From Nitrospira defluvii (GTDB lineage: Bacteria; Nitrospirota; Nitrospiria; Nitrospirales; Nitrospiraceae), in NCBI RefSeq assembly GCF_905220995.1, contig NZ_CAJNBJ010000019.1:56939-120938 (forward strand): 64,000 nt of DNA. The letters are read 5' to 3'. Each line of letters begins with the position of its first letter. The first letter of the stretch is position 1. Shown here one piece after another: positions 1-7,774 of this stretch. The position numbers were made by a program, and so were the translations under genes. Under the pieces are notes generated by a model. The model did no database searches, was not told the DNA's origin, and saw nothing but the letters and a program-made list of their open reading frames with translations.

Positions 1-37
1 CGGCGGCGGACAGGCCCTGGTCTGAATCCTGGGTCAT
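1..37 (-). CDS. 5' end of next injection-system gene (partial)
   Basis: An ATG on the minus strand, 2 bases past the stop of the tail tube gene, opens a frame that begins MTQDSDQGLSAA and runs off the window. Tight spacing and common direction suggest it is the next gene of the tail operon. Twelve residues are too few to assign a function; a second tube protein, a LysM adaptor or a small tail protein are what usually follow in such operons. Confidence 0.5.
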   Translation of the reverse strand, partial: MTQDSDQGLSAA

Positions 38-39
38 GC

Positions 40-561
40 TCACGGCTCCGTAAAGGTCGGCTCAGACGGTTCCGTTACCTCGTAATCCCTCTCCCAGCCC
101 TCGTTTTCGAGCTTGAGCGTCTGGATCGCCACCGCATTGGCATTGGCATCCAGGTCCGGCTGAGCCTGGTATTCAGACACCCAACAGCGAAACACCTTGT
201 AGGCGATCGCCAGTTGTCCGGCCTCGTTGTACAACTCGATGATGATGTCCTTCCGGAAATCCTTCAGCGACACTTCCGCCCCCAAGCCGGAGCCGAAATT
301 CCAGACCTTGTTCGCCCACTGCTCGAAGGCCGTGTCGTGCGTGACGCCCCGTTCGAGCGTAATGGCTTCGAACTTGGTGCGGCCGGGAGACTTACGGCTG
401 GTGCTGGGGTCGCCGCCCTCGCGATGCTCGACGACTTCGGTCGAACGCTTCAGAGACCCGACCTTGCTGACGCCGGCCACATAGCGCCCGTCCCATTTGA
501 CCCGAAACTTGAAATTCTTATAGGGATCGAATCGATGCGTGTTCACGGTGAACTGAGCCAT
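40..561 (-). CDS. Phage-tail-like tube protein (gp19/Afp1 type)
   Basis: 173 residues, the usual size of the inner tube protein of contractile injection systems and T4-like tails. The N-terminal stretch with FKFRVKWDGRYVAGVSKVG, the charged REGGDPSTSRKSPG segment and the TLERGVTHD strand are typical of the gp19/TIGR02241 tail tube family. Such proteins stack as hexamers inside the sheath and form the channel that is fired into the target. The start is fixed by an AGGAGGAACAC ribosome site. It lies downstream of the sheath gene, separated by 224 bases that contain a terminator-like hairpin. Family assignment is from recognised sequence features; whether it is part of an eCIS or of a prophage tail cannot be told from this fragment alone. 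Confidence 0.88.
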   Translation of the reverse strand: MAQFTVNTHRFDPYKNFKFRVKWDGRYVAGVSKVGSLKRSTEVVEHREGGDPSTSRKSPGRTKFEAITLERGVTHDTAFEQWANKVWNFGSGLGAEVSLKDFRKDIIIELYNEAGQLAIAYKVFRCWVSEYQAQPDLDANANAVAIQTLKLENEGWERDYEVTEPSEPTFTEP

Positions 562-587
562 GTGTTCCTCCTGTTAGCAGGATACTG

Positions 588-626
588 AAAAAAAATTGCC
601 ACCTCTGTTTCCGCATCGCACAGAGG
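588..626 (-). terminator. Terminator-like hairpin between sheath and tube genes
   Basis: On the minus strand CCTCTGT and ACAGAGG form a 7-bp stem with an 11-base loop, followed after six bases by a run of eight T. It lies after the sheath gene and 27 bases before the tube gene start. It could be a partial terminator (attenuator) that sets the sheath-to-tube ratio, or an end of a shorter transcript. The offset between stem and T-run makes it weaker than a canonical terminator. Confidence 0.45.
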
Positions 627-785
627 CTCGACGCACGGGGATAGTACGCCTCGCCCCTGCGCTCGCTGCGGCCGCGGCGGACGGCCTTTTTGAGCATCCG
701 GCGAGTGGTGATACAATCGTTTCCCTATCCACTCATACATTTCATACATTCATCTGGCCCCGACGCGCGGCTGTTTCACCAGCCG

Positions 786-2393
786 CTAGGTCGCAATCTG
801 GCCGGCCATCTGCTGGAGCTTGATAATGACGAACTCCGCAGGCTTGAGCGGGGCGAACCCGACGACGATATTGACGATGCCGAGGTTGATGTCGTTCTGC
901 GTCGTGGTCTCTTTGTCACACTTCACGAAGTAGGCATCCTTCGGGGTCGTCCCCTGAAACGCACCCTGCCGAAACAGATTGTGCATGAAGGCGCCGAGGT
1001 TCAGCCTGATCTGCGCCCACAGGGGCTCGTCGTTCGGCTCGAATACCACCCACTGCGTGCCGCGATAGAGACTTTCTTCGAGAAAGAGCGCCAGGCGTCG
1101 GACGGGTACGTATTTGTATTCGTCAGCCGCCGCATCGGCGCCTCGCATGGTCCGCGAGCCCCATACAACCCGCCCGTGCACCGGAAACGTGCGCAGACAG
1201 TTGATCCCCAAAGGATTGAGCAGCCCGTTTTCGGCATCCGTCATGTCGAGTTGCAGTCCGGCCACACCGTTCAAGGCGGCCTCCAACCCGGCGGGGGCTT
1301 TCCAGACCCCGCGCTGGGTGTCGGTGCGTGCCATGATGCCGGCAATGACGCCGCACGGCACGAAGGTTTCCACCTGACCGCCCAACTGGGGGTCCGCCTG
1401 TTTGATGCGAGGGAAATAGACCGCCGCGTTCCGCGCCATGTCTCCATTCAAGTTCATGCTCGCAACCCCGGCTGCGGCCGTGCTCACCGACCACCCGACC
1501 TTGGGATCGACCAGCAACATGGCGCGCCGTTTCACGCAGTAGCTCAGCGCCTCCTGATACACGGCGTCGGGAACATCACCGCCTCGGGCATCGGACAGGA
1601 TACAGAGGAGGTTGAAAAGGTCGACCTTCTCCAATTGGTAGAGCCCCGTCTTGGACGCGAGGCTGCCGTTGTAGGCCGTGGCATCGAGCACCGCACTGTC
1701 GACCGCCACGTCGGCGGGAGCCGCATTTTTTGCGGGCGTGGACTTCGTACCGGCCGTCCAGACATCGGCATCCGCCAGAGTGCCTGCATGCGCAGTGGGA
1801 GATGTATTGGAAGGAAGGCTCGACGTCATACGCACGAGGGTCGACTCGGCGGCCAACACGCGATCGGCACGCCGCGCACTCTCCTTCGTGGTGAGGTTCA
1901 GGAACGTTTCCGTGACGCCTGTGCTCCCGTCACGCACCGTCAGGTCGAAGAGGTCGGCCGGTTGTACGCCAAGCCGCGTCGCCACCGCAATCAGGTTCGG
2001 GTCCGTCACCGCCTTCTTGTCCACGCGAGCTCTCACCTGCATGCCCCAGGCGCCTTCCGACGCGGCCTGCAAGGTCAGGTTGGGAACTTCGTACGTCGCT
2101 TTGCTGGCGCTTCCCACGGTGGCTTTGTAGAGCCGCACGATCACGGCCTGACTGCCGCCGTTGAGAAAAAAATCCCGGACGGCGTAGCTCAGCGTCATAT
2201 CGCGATGCAGCCCGCCGAAGATCCGCTCAAAGTCCGCGAAGCTCGTGATCGTCACGGGACGATCGACCGGACCGCGGACGGCCTTTCCTACAAACGCCGT
2301 GATCGACGTGGCGACTCCGGTGATGGTGCGCACCCCGCTCGGCAATTCCTCGATGTACACACCCGGATAGGTTGGTTGCACTGGCATACTCAT
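786..2393 (-). CDS. Contractile tail sheath protein
   Basis: 535 residues. The N-terminus has the hallmark PTYPGVYIEELPSGVRTI followed by a SITAFVG segment and ITSFADFERIFGG, all typical of the tail sheath family (phage gp18, Afp/Pvc sheath). The C-terminal part has the conserved WGSRTM and YKYVPVRRLALFLEESLYRG region and a final PAEFVIIKLQQM strand. Sheath subunits wrap the tube in the extended state and contract to drive it through a membrane. The start is at MSMPVQPTYPG with a GAGGAT ribosome site. It sits between the small winged-helix-like gene and the tube gene, on the same strand, under the sigma-54-type promoter upstream. Confidence 0.93.
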   Translation of the reverse strand: MSMPVQPTYPGVYIEELPSGVRTITGVATSITAFVGKAVRGPVDRPVTITSFADFERIFGGLHRDMTLSYAVRDFFLNGGSQAVIVRLYKATVGSASKATYEVPNLTLQAASEGAWGMQVRARVDKKAVTDPNLIAVATRLGVQPADLFDLTVRDGSTGVTETFLNLTTKESARRADRVLAAESTLVRMTSSLPSNTSPTAHAGTLADADVWTAGTKSTPAKNAAPADVAVDSAVLDATAYNGSLASKTGLYQLEKVDLFNLLCILSDARGGDVPDAVYQEALSYCVKRRAMLLVDPKVGWSVSTAAAGVASMNLNGDMARNAAVYFPRIKQADPQLGGQVETFVPCGVIAGIMARTDTQRGVWKAPAGLEAALNGVAGLQLDMTDAENGLLNPLGINCLRTFPVHGRVVWGSRTMRGADAAADEYKYVPVRRLALFLEESLYRGTQWVVFEPNDEPLWAQIRLNLGAFMHNLFRQGAFQGTTPKDAYFVKCDKETTTQNDINLGIVNIVVGFAPLKPAEFVIIKLQQMAGQIAT

Positions 2394-2412
2394 CCTCCTC
2401 GGCTGAAGTAAT

Positions 2413-2682
2413 TCACGTTCCCTGTCGATCGTTCGCTAAAAATGCCTGGATCTCCTGGACACGCGCATGATTGAGACTGTAGATCGCCTGACTCGCAGTA
2501 TCCCGTTTCACAATCCATCCTTGCGCCACCAGCGCCTCCAAGGCCTGATCCGCGATGCGCTCGTCCGGACACGGTTTCGCAATCCACCAATTGATCACGC
2601 CCTCCCGGGTGTCTTTCGCCCCCGGATGGCGGACCAGATAGTCGAGAATACTGTGCCTGACCCCCGCATCCTGCGATTCCAT
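2413..2682 (-). CDS. Small winged-helix-like protein of the injection-system operon
   Basis: 89 residues, first gene after the -24/-12 promoter and 19 bases before the sheath gene. The layout of short helices (HSILDYLVRHP, DQALEALVAQGW) followed by IVKRDTASQAIYSLN resembles a winged-helix fold, in which the last two strands form the wing. I do not recognise a named family. It could be a small regulator of the operon or a structural accessory. There is no signal peptide. The ribosome site is only a G-rich stretch. The coding assignment is supported by position and by the compact spacing with the sheath gene. Confidence 0.6.
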   Translation of the reverse strand: MESQDAGVRHSILDYLVRHPGAKDTREGVINWWIAKPCPDERIADQALEALVAQGWIVKRDTASQAIYSLNHARVQEIQAFLANDRQGT

Positions 2683-2732
2683 CCAGCCCGCCCCCCGGAG
2701 AGGCTCTGCATCACAATGTTGCCGTGAGGCAA

Positions 2733-2748
2733 AGCAAGAGGAATGCCA
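2733..2748 (-). promoter_or_regulatory. Sigma-54 (-24/-12) promoter of the injection-system operon
   Basis: On the minus strand the sequence TGGCATTCCTCTTGCT matches the sigma-54 consensus TGGCAYRNNNNTTGCW, with the GG and GC dinucleotides exactly ten bases apart. The -12 element lies about 50 bases before the start codon of the 89-residue gene, leaving a leader of roughly 40 bases. The gene just upstream encodes a sigma-54-type activator, which is the expected partner. This is a visual match, not an assay. Confidence 0.72.
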
Positions 2749-2909
2749 TTAGGGAGATACCCGTTCCGTTGGTTTTACTGAGGGGCTATGACAGGGGCAG
2801 GCACTGGCGCGGCGTTTCTGCCGCAGCGCATCGGCGCGGACTCGGCTCAGACTCTGCGCATTATCATGACGATGGAAGGTGCGGCACAACGACCGCGGCA
2901 CTGAGGCGG

Positions 2910-4361
2910 TTAGGCGTGCCCATCGAGTGGGTGAAGAGGCGTCGGATAGTCTCCCGGTGGCCCCGCCTCATCGCGCTGAAAGGATTCCCGATCGATCCCA
3001 TACTTCCGGAGCAACCGCTGAAAACTCCGCCGCTCCTTCCCCGCTGCCTTGGCCGCGTGTGTGACATTTCCGCGGAAGGTCACCAGGGTTTTCACCAGAT
3101 ACGCTCGTTCGACATCCATGGTCGCGGAGGTCTTCACGGCGCGGAGCGATCCGTTGAGCGGTTGACTCTTGGAACTCTCCACGGAACATTCAATATCCTG
3201 AGCCTGGATGACCGCAGCCCCACACAAGACGACGGCTCGCTGGAGGGTGCTTTCCAATTCCCGCACATTTCCCGGCCAGCTGTACGCCAACAGTTTTTCC
3301 ATCGCCTGGTCGGACAGTTCGCGGGGTCCCTGTCCGTCGGGGCGTCGAAGGCGCTGCAGAAACCGATTGGCCAGCAGCGGAATATCTTCGGGACGTTCGC
3401 GCAACGGCGGCACCAGCAGCGAGAGGACGTTGAGCCGGTGGAACAGATCCTCGCGAAATCGCCGCTCGATCACCGCCTGCCGGAGGTCATGATTGGATGC
3501 CGCAATGATCCGCACATTCGCCAACCTGGTGCGCGAACAGCCTAACGGTCGATACTCGCGATACTGCACGAACCGGAGCAATTTCGCCTGCGCAGAGGGA
3601 TTCAGTGCATCGACCTCATCGAGAAACAATGTCCCGCCTTCAGCCTCAAGCACCAATCCGCCTTGCTCATGCGCCGCACTCGTGTACGCACCTTTGGCAT
3701 GACCGAACAATTCATTCTCGAACAACTGATCCGGCAGGGCTGCGCAATTGATCGGAATGAACGCACGATCCTTGCGCGGGCTCGAATAATGAATCGCGCG
3801 GGCAAACACCTCCTTGCCCGTTCCCGTTTCGCCCTGCAGCAACACAGTCGCATCCACTCCGGCAAAGAGAGGCACCTTCTCCACCTGAGCCTGAAAGATC
3901 GCGCTCTCGCCCAGCAGTGAATCCACCCGCACCGGCCGCGTGAGGTCCGGCTCACGTCTCGTCACCTGAGACTCCTGTGCCAAAATGCGACGCACGCGCA
4001 GCGCCAACTCGCGATGACGTAACGGACTCACGACAAAGTCGCGCAGAATCGGCAGAATTTTTTCCAGCACTCCATTGTCGTGCCCAGGTTGTTCACCAAG
4101 TATCCCCAGGATAGGCACAGTCGGCCAACGCCGGCTCACATCGGTGAGGCATGATTCAAGCGATCCAAGCGGGAACGTCTGCTGGAGCAACACAAGGTGC
4201 GGGGGCTGTGGCGAAACGAAGGGGGCCTGTGTCGTTCGATCGAGGACAAACTGTTCACCCGGTAGCCCGCGCTCTAACTGATCAAGGATCTGAGCGTGAG
4301 GCACAACGGAAAGACCCGGTTCGTCCGGTGATATCAAGAGGATTCTGATGACTTCCTTCAT
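2910..4361 (-). CDS. Sigma-54-type enhancer-binding protein with degenerate receiver
   Basis: About 483 residues. The first 130 look like a response-regulator receiver, but the segment where the phosphorylated Asp should lie reads HLVLLQQTF, so it is probably not phosphorylated. The AAA+ domain has Walker A GETGTGKE (about 178), Walker B TLFLDE (about 245) and REDLFHR. The sigma-54 contact loop reads GAYTSA instead of GAFTGA (about 225). A Fis-type helix-turn-helix lies near 435-455. The chosen start (4361) has a GAGAGG ribosome site eight bases away. It reads toward the sheath operon and its sigma-54 promoter, so control of the injection system is the likely job. The altered loop leaves some doubt about sigma-54 contact. 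Confidence 0.85.
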   Translation of the reverse strand: MKEVIRILLISPDEPGLSVVPHAQILDQLERGLPGEQFVLDRTTQAPFVSPQPPHLVLLQQTFPLGSLESCLTDVSRRWPTVPILGILGEQPGHDNGVLEKILPILRDFVVSPLRHRELALRVRRILAQESQVTRREPDLTRPVRVDSLLGESAIFQAQVEKVPLFAGVDATVLLQGETGTGKEVFARAIHYSSPRKDRAFIPINCAALPDQLFENELFGHAKGAYTSAAHEQGGLVLEAEGGTLFLDEVDALNPSAQAKLLRFVQYREYRPLGCSRTRLANVRIIAASNHDLRQAVIERRFREDLFHRLNVLSLLVPPLRERPEDIPLLANRFLQRLRRPDGQGPRELSDQAMEKLLAYSWPGNVRELESTLQRAVVLCGAAVIQAQDIECSVESSKSQPLNGSLRAVKTSATMDVERAYLVKTLVTFRGNVTHAAKAAGKERRSFQRLLRKYGIDRESFQRDEAGPPGDYPTPLHPLDGHA

Positions 4362-4370
4362 CCGGCTCAC

Positions 4371-4787
4371 CTCTCCACACTGGGAACTTGTGTCTGATCA
4401 GTTAAGACACTGTCGGCGAGATCAACGCACCTTTCCGGGCAAATGCACCATTCATACCATCACGTACTCATCATCGTTTCGAATCTGCATCCCCTGTGAT
4501 GCGACAAGACCATGTCCTGTTCCGGAAGTGGATGCGCGCACATCTTCCTTCGGACTGACCGACGATCACCTCAACAGATAGAGATTCGAACCGCGAGCTC
4601 TGTACATGATCCGATACAGTACGCGAGACAATTGGATACAGTGTACGTGACGTGTATCTTGCCTGACGGCTCTTATACCATAGAGCCCGGGGCTCGACTA
4701 CCGCTCATCCTCATAGACCCGTGCCGAGTGAACAGATAGAATGCGCGGCCGAGAACCAGACAGACCTGTGGCCTTAACCGACTACGT
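4371..4787. other. Intergenic region, divergent promoters expected
   Basis: About 400 bases between the minus-strand activator gene and the plus-strand phosphatase gene. I see no supportable gene. A short inverted repeat GGCTCT/AGAGCC (4668-4687) and a weak TTGGAT-N17-TATCTT pair (near 4633-4661) lie upstream of the phosphatase. Neither is strong enough to call. Promoters for both flanking genes must lie here. Confidence 0.4.
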
Positions 4788-5648
4788 ATGACTACAACTC
4801 CTTGGCATTTCCGACAGACCGATCGGATGTTCACGCACCTGTGCTGGGTTGTGCTGGTACTGATGACCGGCACGGGATGCGCAAGTCACCGGGATACCCA
4901 TGAGCTCCTAGACAGTCTGCTCTGGGTGCGGACATCCGCCGAGTATCACGTACTCTCCTCGACCACCTACCGCCAGGCCGGTGAGGCGCTGGATCGCGCG
5001 TTGCGGGAGCGAACCTGGAGCGCGATGCCGGAGGACACCGGCGACATCGCGAACTGGCCGCCGGCCGTTATCCTAGACCTGGACGAAACGGTGCTGGACA
5101 ACAGTGCCTTCGAGGGGTGGCTGGTGACACAGCGCGCCACGTTCAGCCCGTCGGCATGGGACGACTGGGTGCGTGAGGCCGATGCGCCAGCCGTCCCGGG
5201 CGCGCTGGACTTCATCGCGCAGGCCCACAGCAAGGGCGTCGCGATCCTGTTCATCACCAATCGGCATGCCGGCCAGGAGTCCTCAACCAGACTCAACCTC
5301 GAGAAACTCGGTGTCCCTCTTCCCAATGACTTCGACACGGTACTGTCGGAAGGCGAGCCACCGTTCAACTGGCCGGCGGACAAGTCGAGCCGAAGACAGT
5401 ACCTCGCGAACCGATTTCGCATCCTGCTGCTGATCGGGGATGATCTGGGAGATTTTGTCTCTGGCGCAGGTGACACTCCTGAACAACGCGTCCGTCTGGC
5501 CCGCGAGCACAGCGAACGCTGGGGCACTACGTGGTTTCTCCTTCCCAATCCGATGTACGGGTCCTGGGAACGCGCGCTTGTCTCACCGTCTCTATCCGAC
5601 GACGACCGCCTGAAGGCCAAACGCGCAAGGGCCGGAGCGCGCCGTTGA
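4788..5648 (+). CDS. HAD-family acid phosphatase lipoprotein (class B/e(P4)-like)
   Basis: 286 residues. An N-terminal hydrophobic stretch ends in a lipobox (MTGTGCASH), so it should be a lipid-anchored periplasmic or outer-membrane protein. The catalytic motif I is LDLDETVLDNS, motif II is FITNR and motif III is GDDLGDF, as in the e(P4)/class B acid phosphatases that strip phosphate from nucleotides and other monoesters. Length and motif order fit that family. The first in-frame start is MTTTPWHFRQTDRMFTHL; the Met 10 residues in (4815-4817) would give a cleaner signal peptide. It stands alone, with 197 bases before the next gene. Confidence 0.85.
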   Translation: MTTTPWHFRQTDRMFTHLCWVVLVLMTGTGCASHRDTHELLDSLLWVRTSAEYHVLSSTTYRQAGEALDRALRERTWSAMPEDTGDIANWPPAVILDLDETVLDNSAFEGWLVTQRATFSPSAWDDWVREADAPAVPGALDFIAQAHSKGVAILFITNRHAGQESSTRLNLEKLGVPLPNDFDTVLSEGEPPFNWPADKSSRRQYLANRFRILLLIGDDLGDFVSGAGDTPEQRVRLAREHSERWGTTWFLLPNPMYGSWERALVSPSLSDDDRLKAKRARAGARR

Positions 5649-5845
5649 TGCGGGAGAAGACACCTCACTGACGATTCACCGCCCGACGGGAATCTTCCCA
5701 ACCGTTCCCCGCCCGTAACACGAATTGACAGGCTGTCACACCTGGCGTACCCTTCTCTTCACTTCACCATCCATGAAGATGGTGCTCGCCTATGCGACAG
5801 GCGACATCACAGGTTCCACAACCATACCGCAAGGAGAGGCATTCC

Positions 5846-6478
5846 ATGCTCACCAGACTATTGGTCACTCTCGTCGTGAGTGCCGCGACACTGTTCCCCC
5901 TAAGCCCAGCCCTCGCAACGGAACGTGTGAATGTCGAATACTCTGCCGACCAGATCATTGAATCCGAAGAGGGCGCGATGAGAACCCGCATCTACTCTAC
6001 CCCCACGAAGGAGCGCCGGGAGATGACCCAGGGTGGTGCGTCCATGTTCACCATCATTCGCCACGACAAGAACCTGAACTGGACGCTCATGCCGGAAGAG
6101 AAGATGTACATGGAGGCCTCCGGAAATCCCGCATCGAGTGGGACCTCCGACCTCTCCAATTACCAGGTTGAGCAGACGGCACTGGGAGAGGAGTCGCTGA
6201 ATGGAGTCGTGATGCACAAGAGCAAGATCATCATGACCGGCAAGGACGGGACCAAAATGGGTGGCTTCATGTGGACCACGAAGGAAGGCATTCTTGCCAA
6301 AATCGACGCGATCGCCATTGAGAAGGGGCAGAAGTCCCGTTTCAAGATGGAGCAGACCAATATCCAGATCGGGAAACAACCGGCCGAGTTGTTCGAAATC
6401 CCCAAAGGCTTCGAGAAGTTGGACATGAGCGGCATGGGCATGGGGATGGACATGCTCAAAGGCATGATGGGTCGTTGA
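5846..6478 (+). CDS. DUF4412-like exported protein
   Basis: 210 residues from an ATG with a strong AAGGAGAGG ribosome site. A signal peptide MLTRLLVTLVVSAATLFPLSPALA precedes the mature part. The body has MTQGGASMFTIIRHDKN and MYMEASGNPAS and ends in a Met/Gly-rich tail (SGMGMGMDMLKGMMGR), features of DUF4412 periplasmic proteins of unknown role. The tail could bind metal, by analogy with Met-rich motifs, but this is a guess. It is followed after 10 bases by a second exported protein gene, with which it probably forms an operon. Confidence 0.72.
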   Translation: MLTRLLVTLVVSAATLFPLSPALATERVNVEYSADQIIESEEGAMRTRIYSTPTKERREMTQGGASMFTIIRHDKNLNWTLMPEEKMYMEASGNPASSGTSDLSNYQVEQTALGEESLNGVVMHKSKIIMTGKDGTKMGGFMWTTKEGILAKIDAIAIEKGQKSRFKMEQTNIQIGKQPAELFEIPKGFEKLDMSGMGMGMDMLKGMMGR

Positions 6479-6488
6479 GGAGGCCGTG

Positions 6489-7397
6489 GTGACGCGACTG
6501 CATGCCCTCAATCTCGTGCTCGCCGGCAGCCTTGGACTGTGGAGCGCGCCGGCCTGGGCGGATTCCCTCTGTGCCGACAAGGCTCTGCAAGTCGCGGCGG
6601 ACGCGCAACTGAAGAAAGCGGAAGAATTGGAACGGGCCAGGAAACCACGCGAGGCCTTCGCAGCCGCCGCCAAGGCCGACAGTGAATGCGTGAGCGACTA
6701 CCCACGCCGCGAAGCCCTGACATTACGAACCGCCAAGGCCGTCGGGATGGAGGAAGAACGACGGGGCAACCTGAAGGACGCGTTCGACTGGTACCTTCGC
6801 GCGCACAGCCCCGCCGAGGCGGGTCGCATGCAACGCAAGCTGGTTGAACAACACCCGGACGACATCAACACGGTGAGCCACGCCATCGACTACTTTGCGC
6901 ACGAAAACGACCAGGCCCAGGAATCCGCGATGCGAGCCCATGCCCTCAAGAACCTCGACAAGGCGCTGGCGGAAGAGGAGAAACGGTTTGCCTCGATCGG
7001 CCGGAATTCTCTTCAGGAGCTGGGGCGCGCACGAGACTGGGCGTACTATGCCAAAGCCGGCGAGGATCGGATTCGCGCACGAGCGGCGAAACGAGCAGAG
7101 ACGCTTGCCGCCGAGGACGGTCGGAAATTTCTCGAGCTCGCCATCTCCTACTATGAGCAAGCCGACAGGCATGAGGGTGTGAAACAGGTCCGTGAAAAGG
7201 CGCTGTCCCTGGCGAAACGCCACGAAGCCAAGGGAGAAGGAGAGGTTGCCGCAGACTATTACGCCATCGCCGGCGAGCACGCCAAAGCGGAAGCCGTCCA
7301 AAAACACACGGAGCAGCGACACGAACAGGCTGAGGAAGGGCGCAAGAAAACCTTTAAGAAAGAACAGGCCGACCTGGAAAAGGCTCTCGGCTTTTGA
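6489..7397 (+). CDS. Exported helical TPR-like protein
   Basis: About 302 residues. Two GTG codons in tandem can start it; the second is preferred because GAGGAGG lies five bases before it. A signal peptide ends at APAWA/DSLC. The rest is highly charged and helical with Ala-rich helix pairs (LKDAFDWYLRAHSPAEAGRM, EVAADYYAIAGEHAKAEAV), which suggests degenerate TPR repeats. The last 40 residues are very Lys/Glu-rich and may be coiled. It follows the DUF4412 gene directly. I do not recognise a specific family and give no function. Confidence 0.65.
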   Translation: MTRLHALNLVLAGSLGLWSAPAWADSLCADKALQVAADAQLKKAEELERARKPREAFAAAAKADSECVSDYPRREALTLRTAKAVGMEEERRGNLKDAFDWYLRAHSPAEAGRMQRKLVEQHPDDINTVSHAIDYFAHENDQAQESAMRAHALKNLDKALAEEEKRFASIGRNSLQELGRARDWAYYAKAGEDRIRARAAKRAETLAAEDGRKFLELAISYYEQADRHEGVKQVREKALSLAKRHEAKGEGEVAADYYAIAGEHAKAEAVQKHTEQRHEQAEEGRKKTFKKEQADLEKALGF

Positions 7398-7774
7398 CTG
7401 ACTCATTCGCCACTCCGGCACGCTCCCTGCCAGCCCCCCGTTTGGTTCCTTGATCGCGGCTCATGACACCGTGCGTAGTTTCGAGTGCACCCTGCAACCA
7501 CTCTCTCCAATGCCATTGCCCAACCGACCTGCTCCTTGGCCACTGATACGTTCAGGGCTCACCAGCGATTGAACATCCCGCTTGCCTCATGCTTTCGGTT
7601 GTGGGATAAGCGCGACACAACATCGTCGTCACGCCTGTAGGGTCGGATCTTCACCACTCGGCGACGGTAACGCACGGTGTGCTACAGGATCTGAAATCAG
7701 TCAATGGCATTTCGCTTCATGAATCGACACGAGAATACACATCTTCACGAACGTAGGGGGAGTAGGAACAGCAC
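7398..7774. other. Intergenic region before the CHAT gene
   Basis: Roughly 375 bases with no supportable gene or RNA. A TGGCATTTCGCTTCA segment near 7706 resembles a -24 element but lacks the GC at -12. No clear terminator for the upstream pair is visible. Confidence 0.35.

Noticed and set aside
690..2411. Long plus-strand open frame (573 codons)
   Set aside because: It is the antisense of the tail sheath gene; the protein is Arg/His-rich with no recognisable domain, while the minus frame is a clear sheath protein.
7706..7720. Possible sigma-54 site upstream of the CHAT gene
   Set aside because: TGGCA is present but the -12 GC is missing (TTCA), so the core rule is not met.
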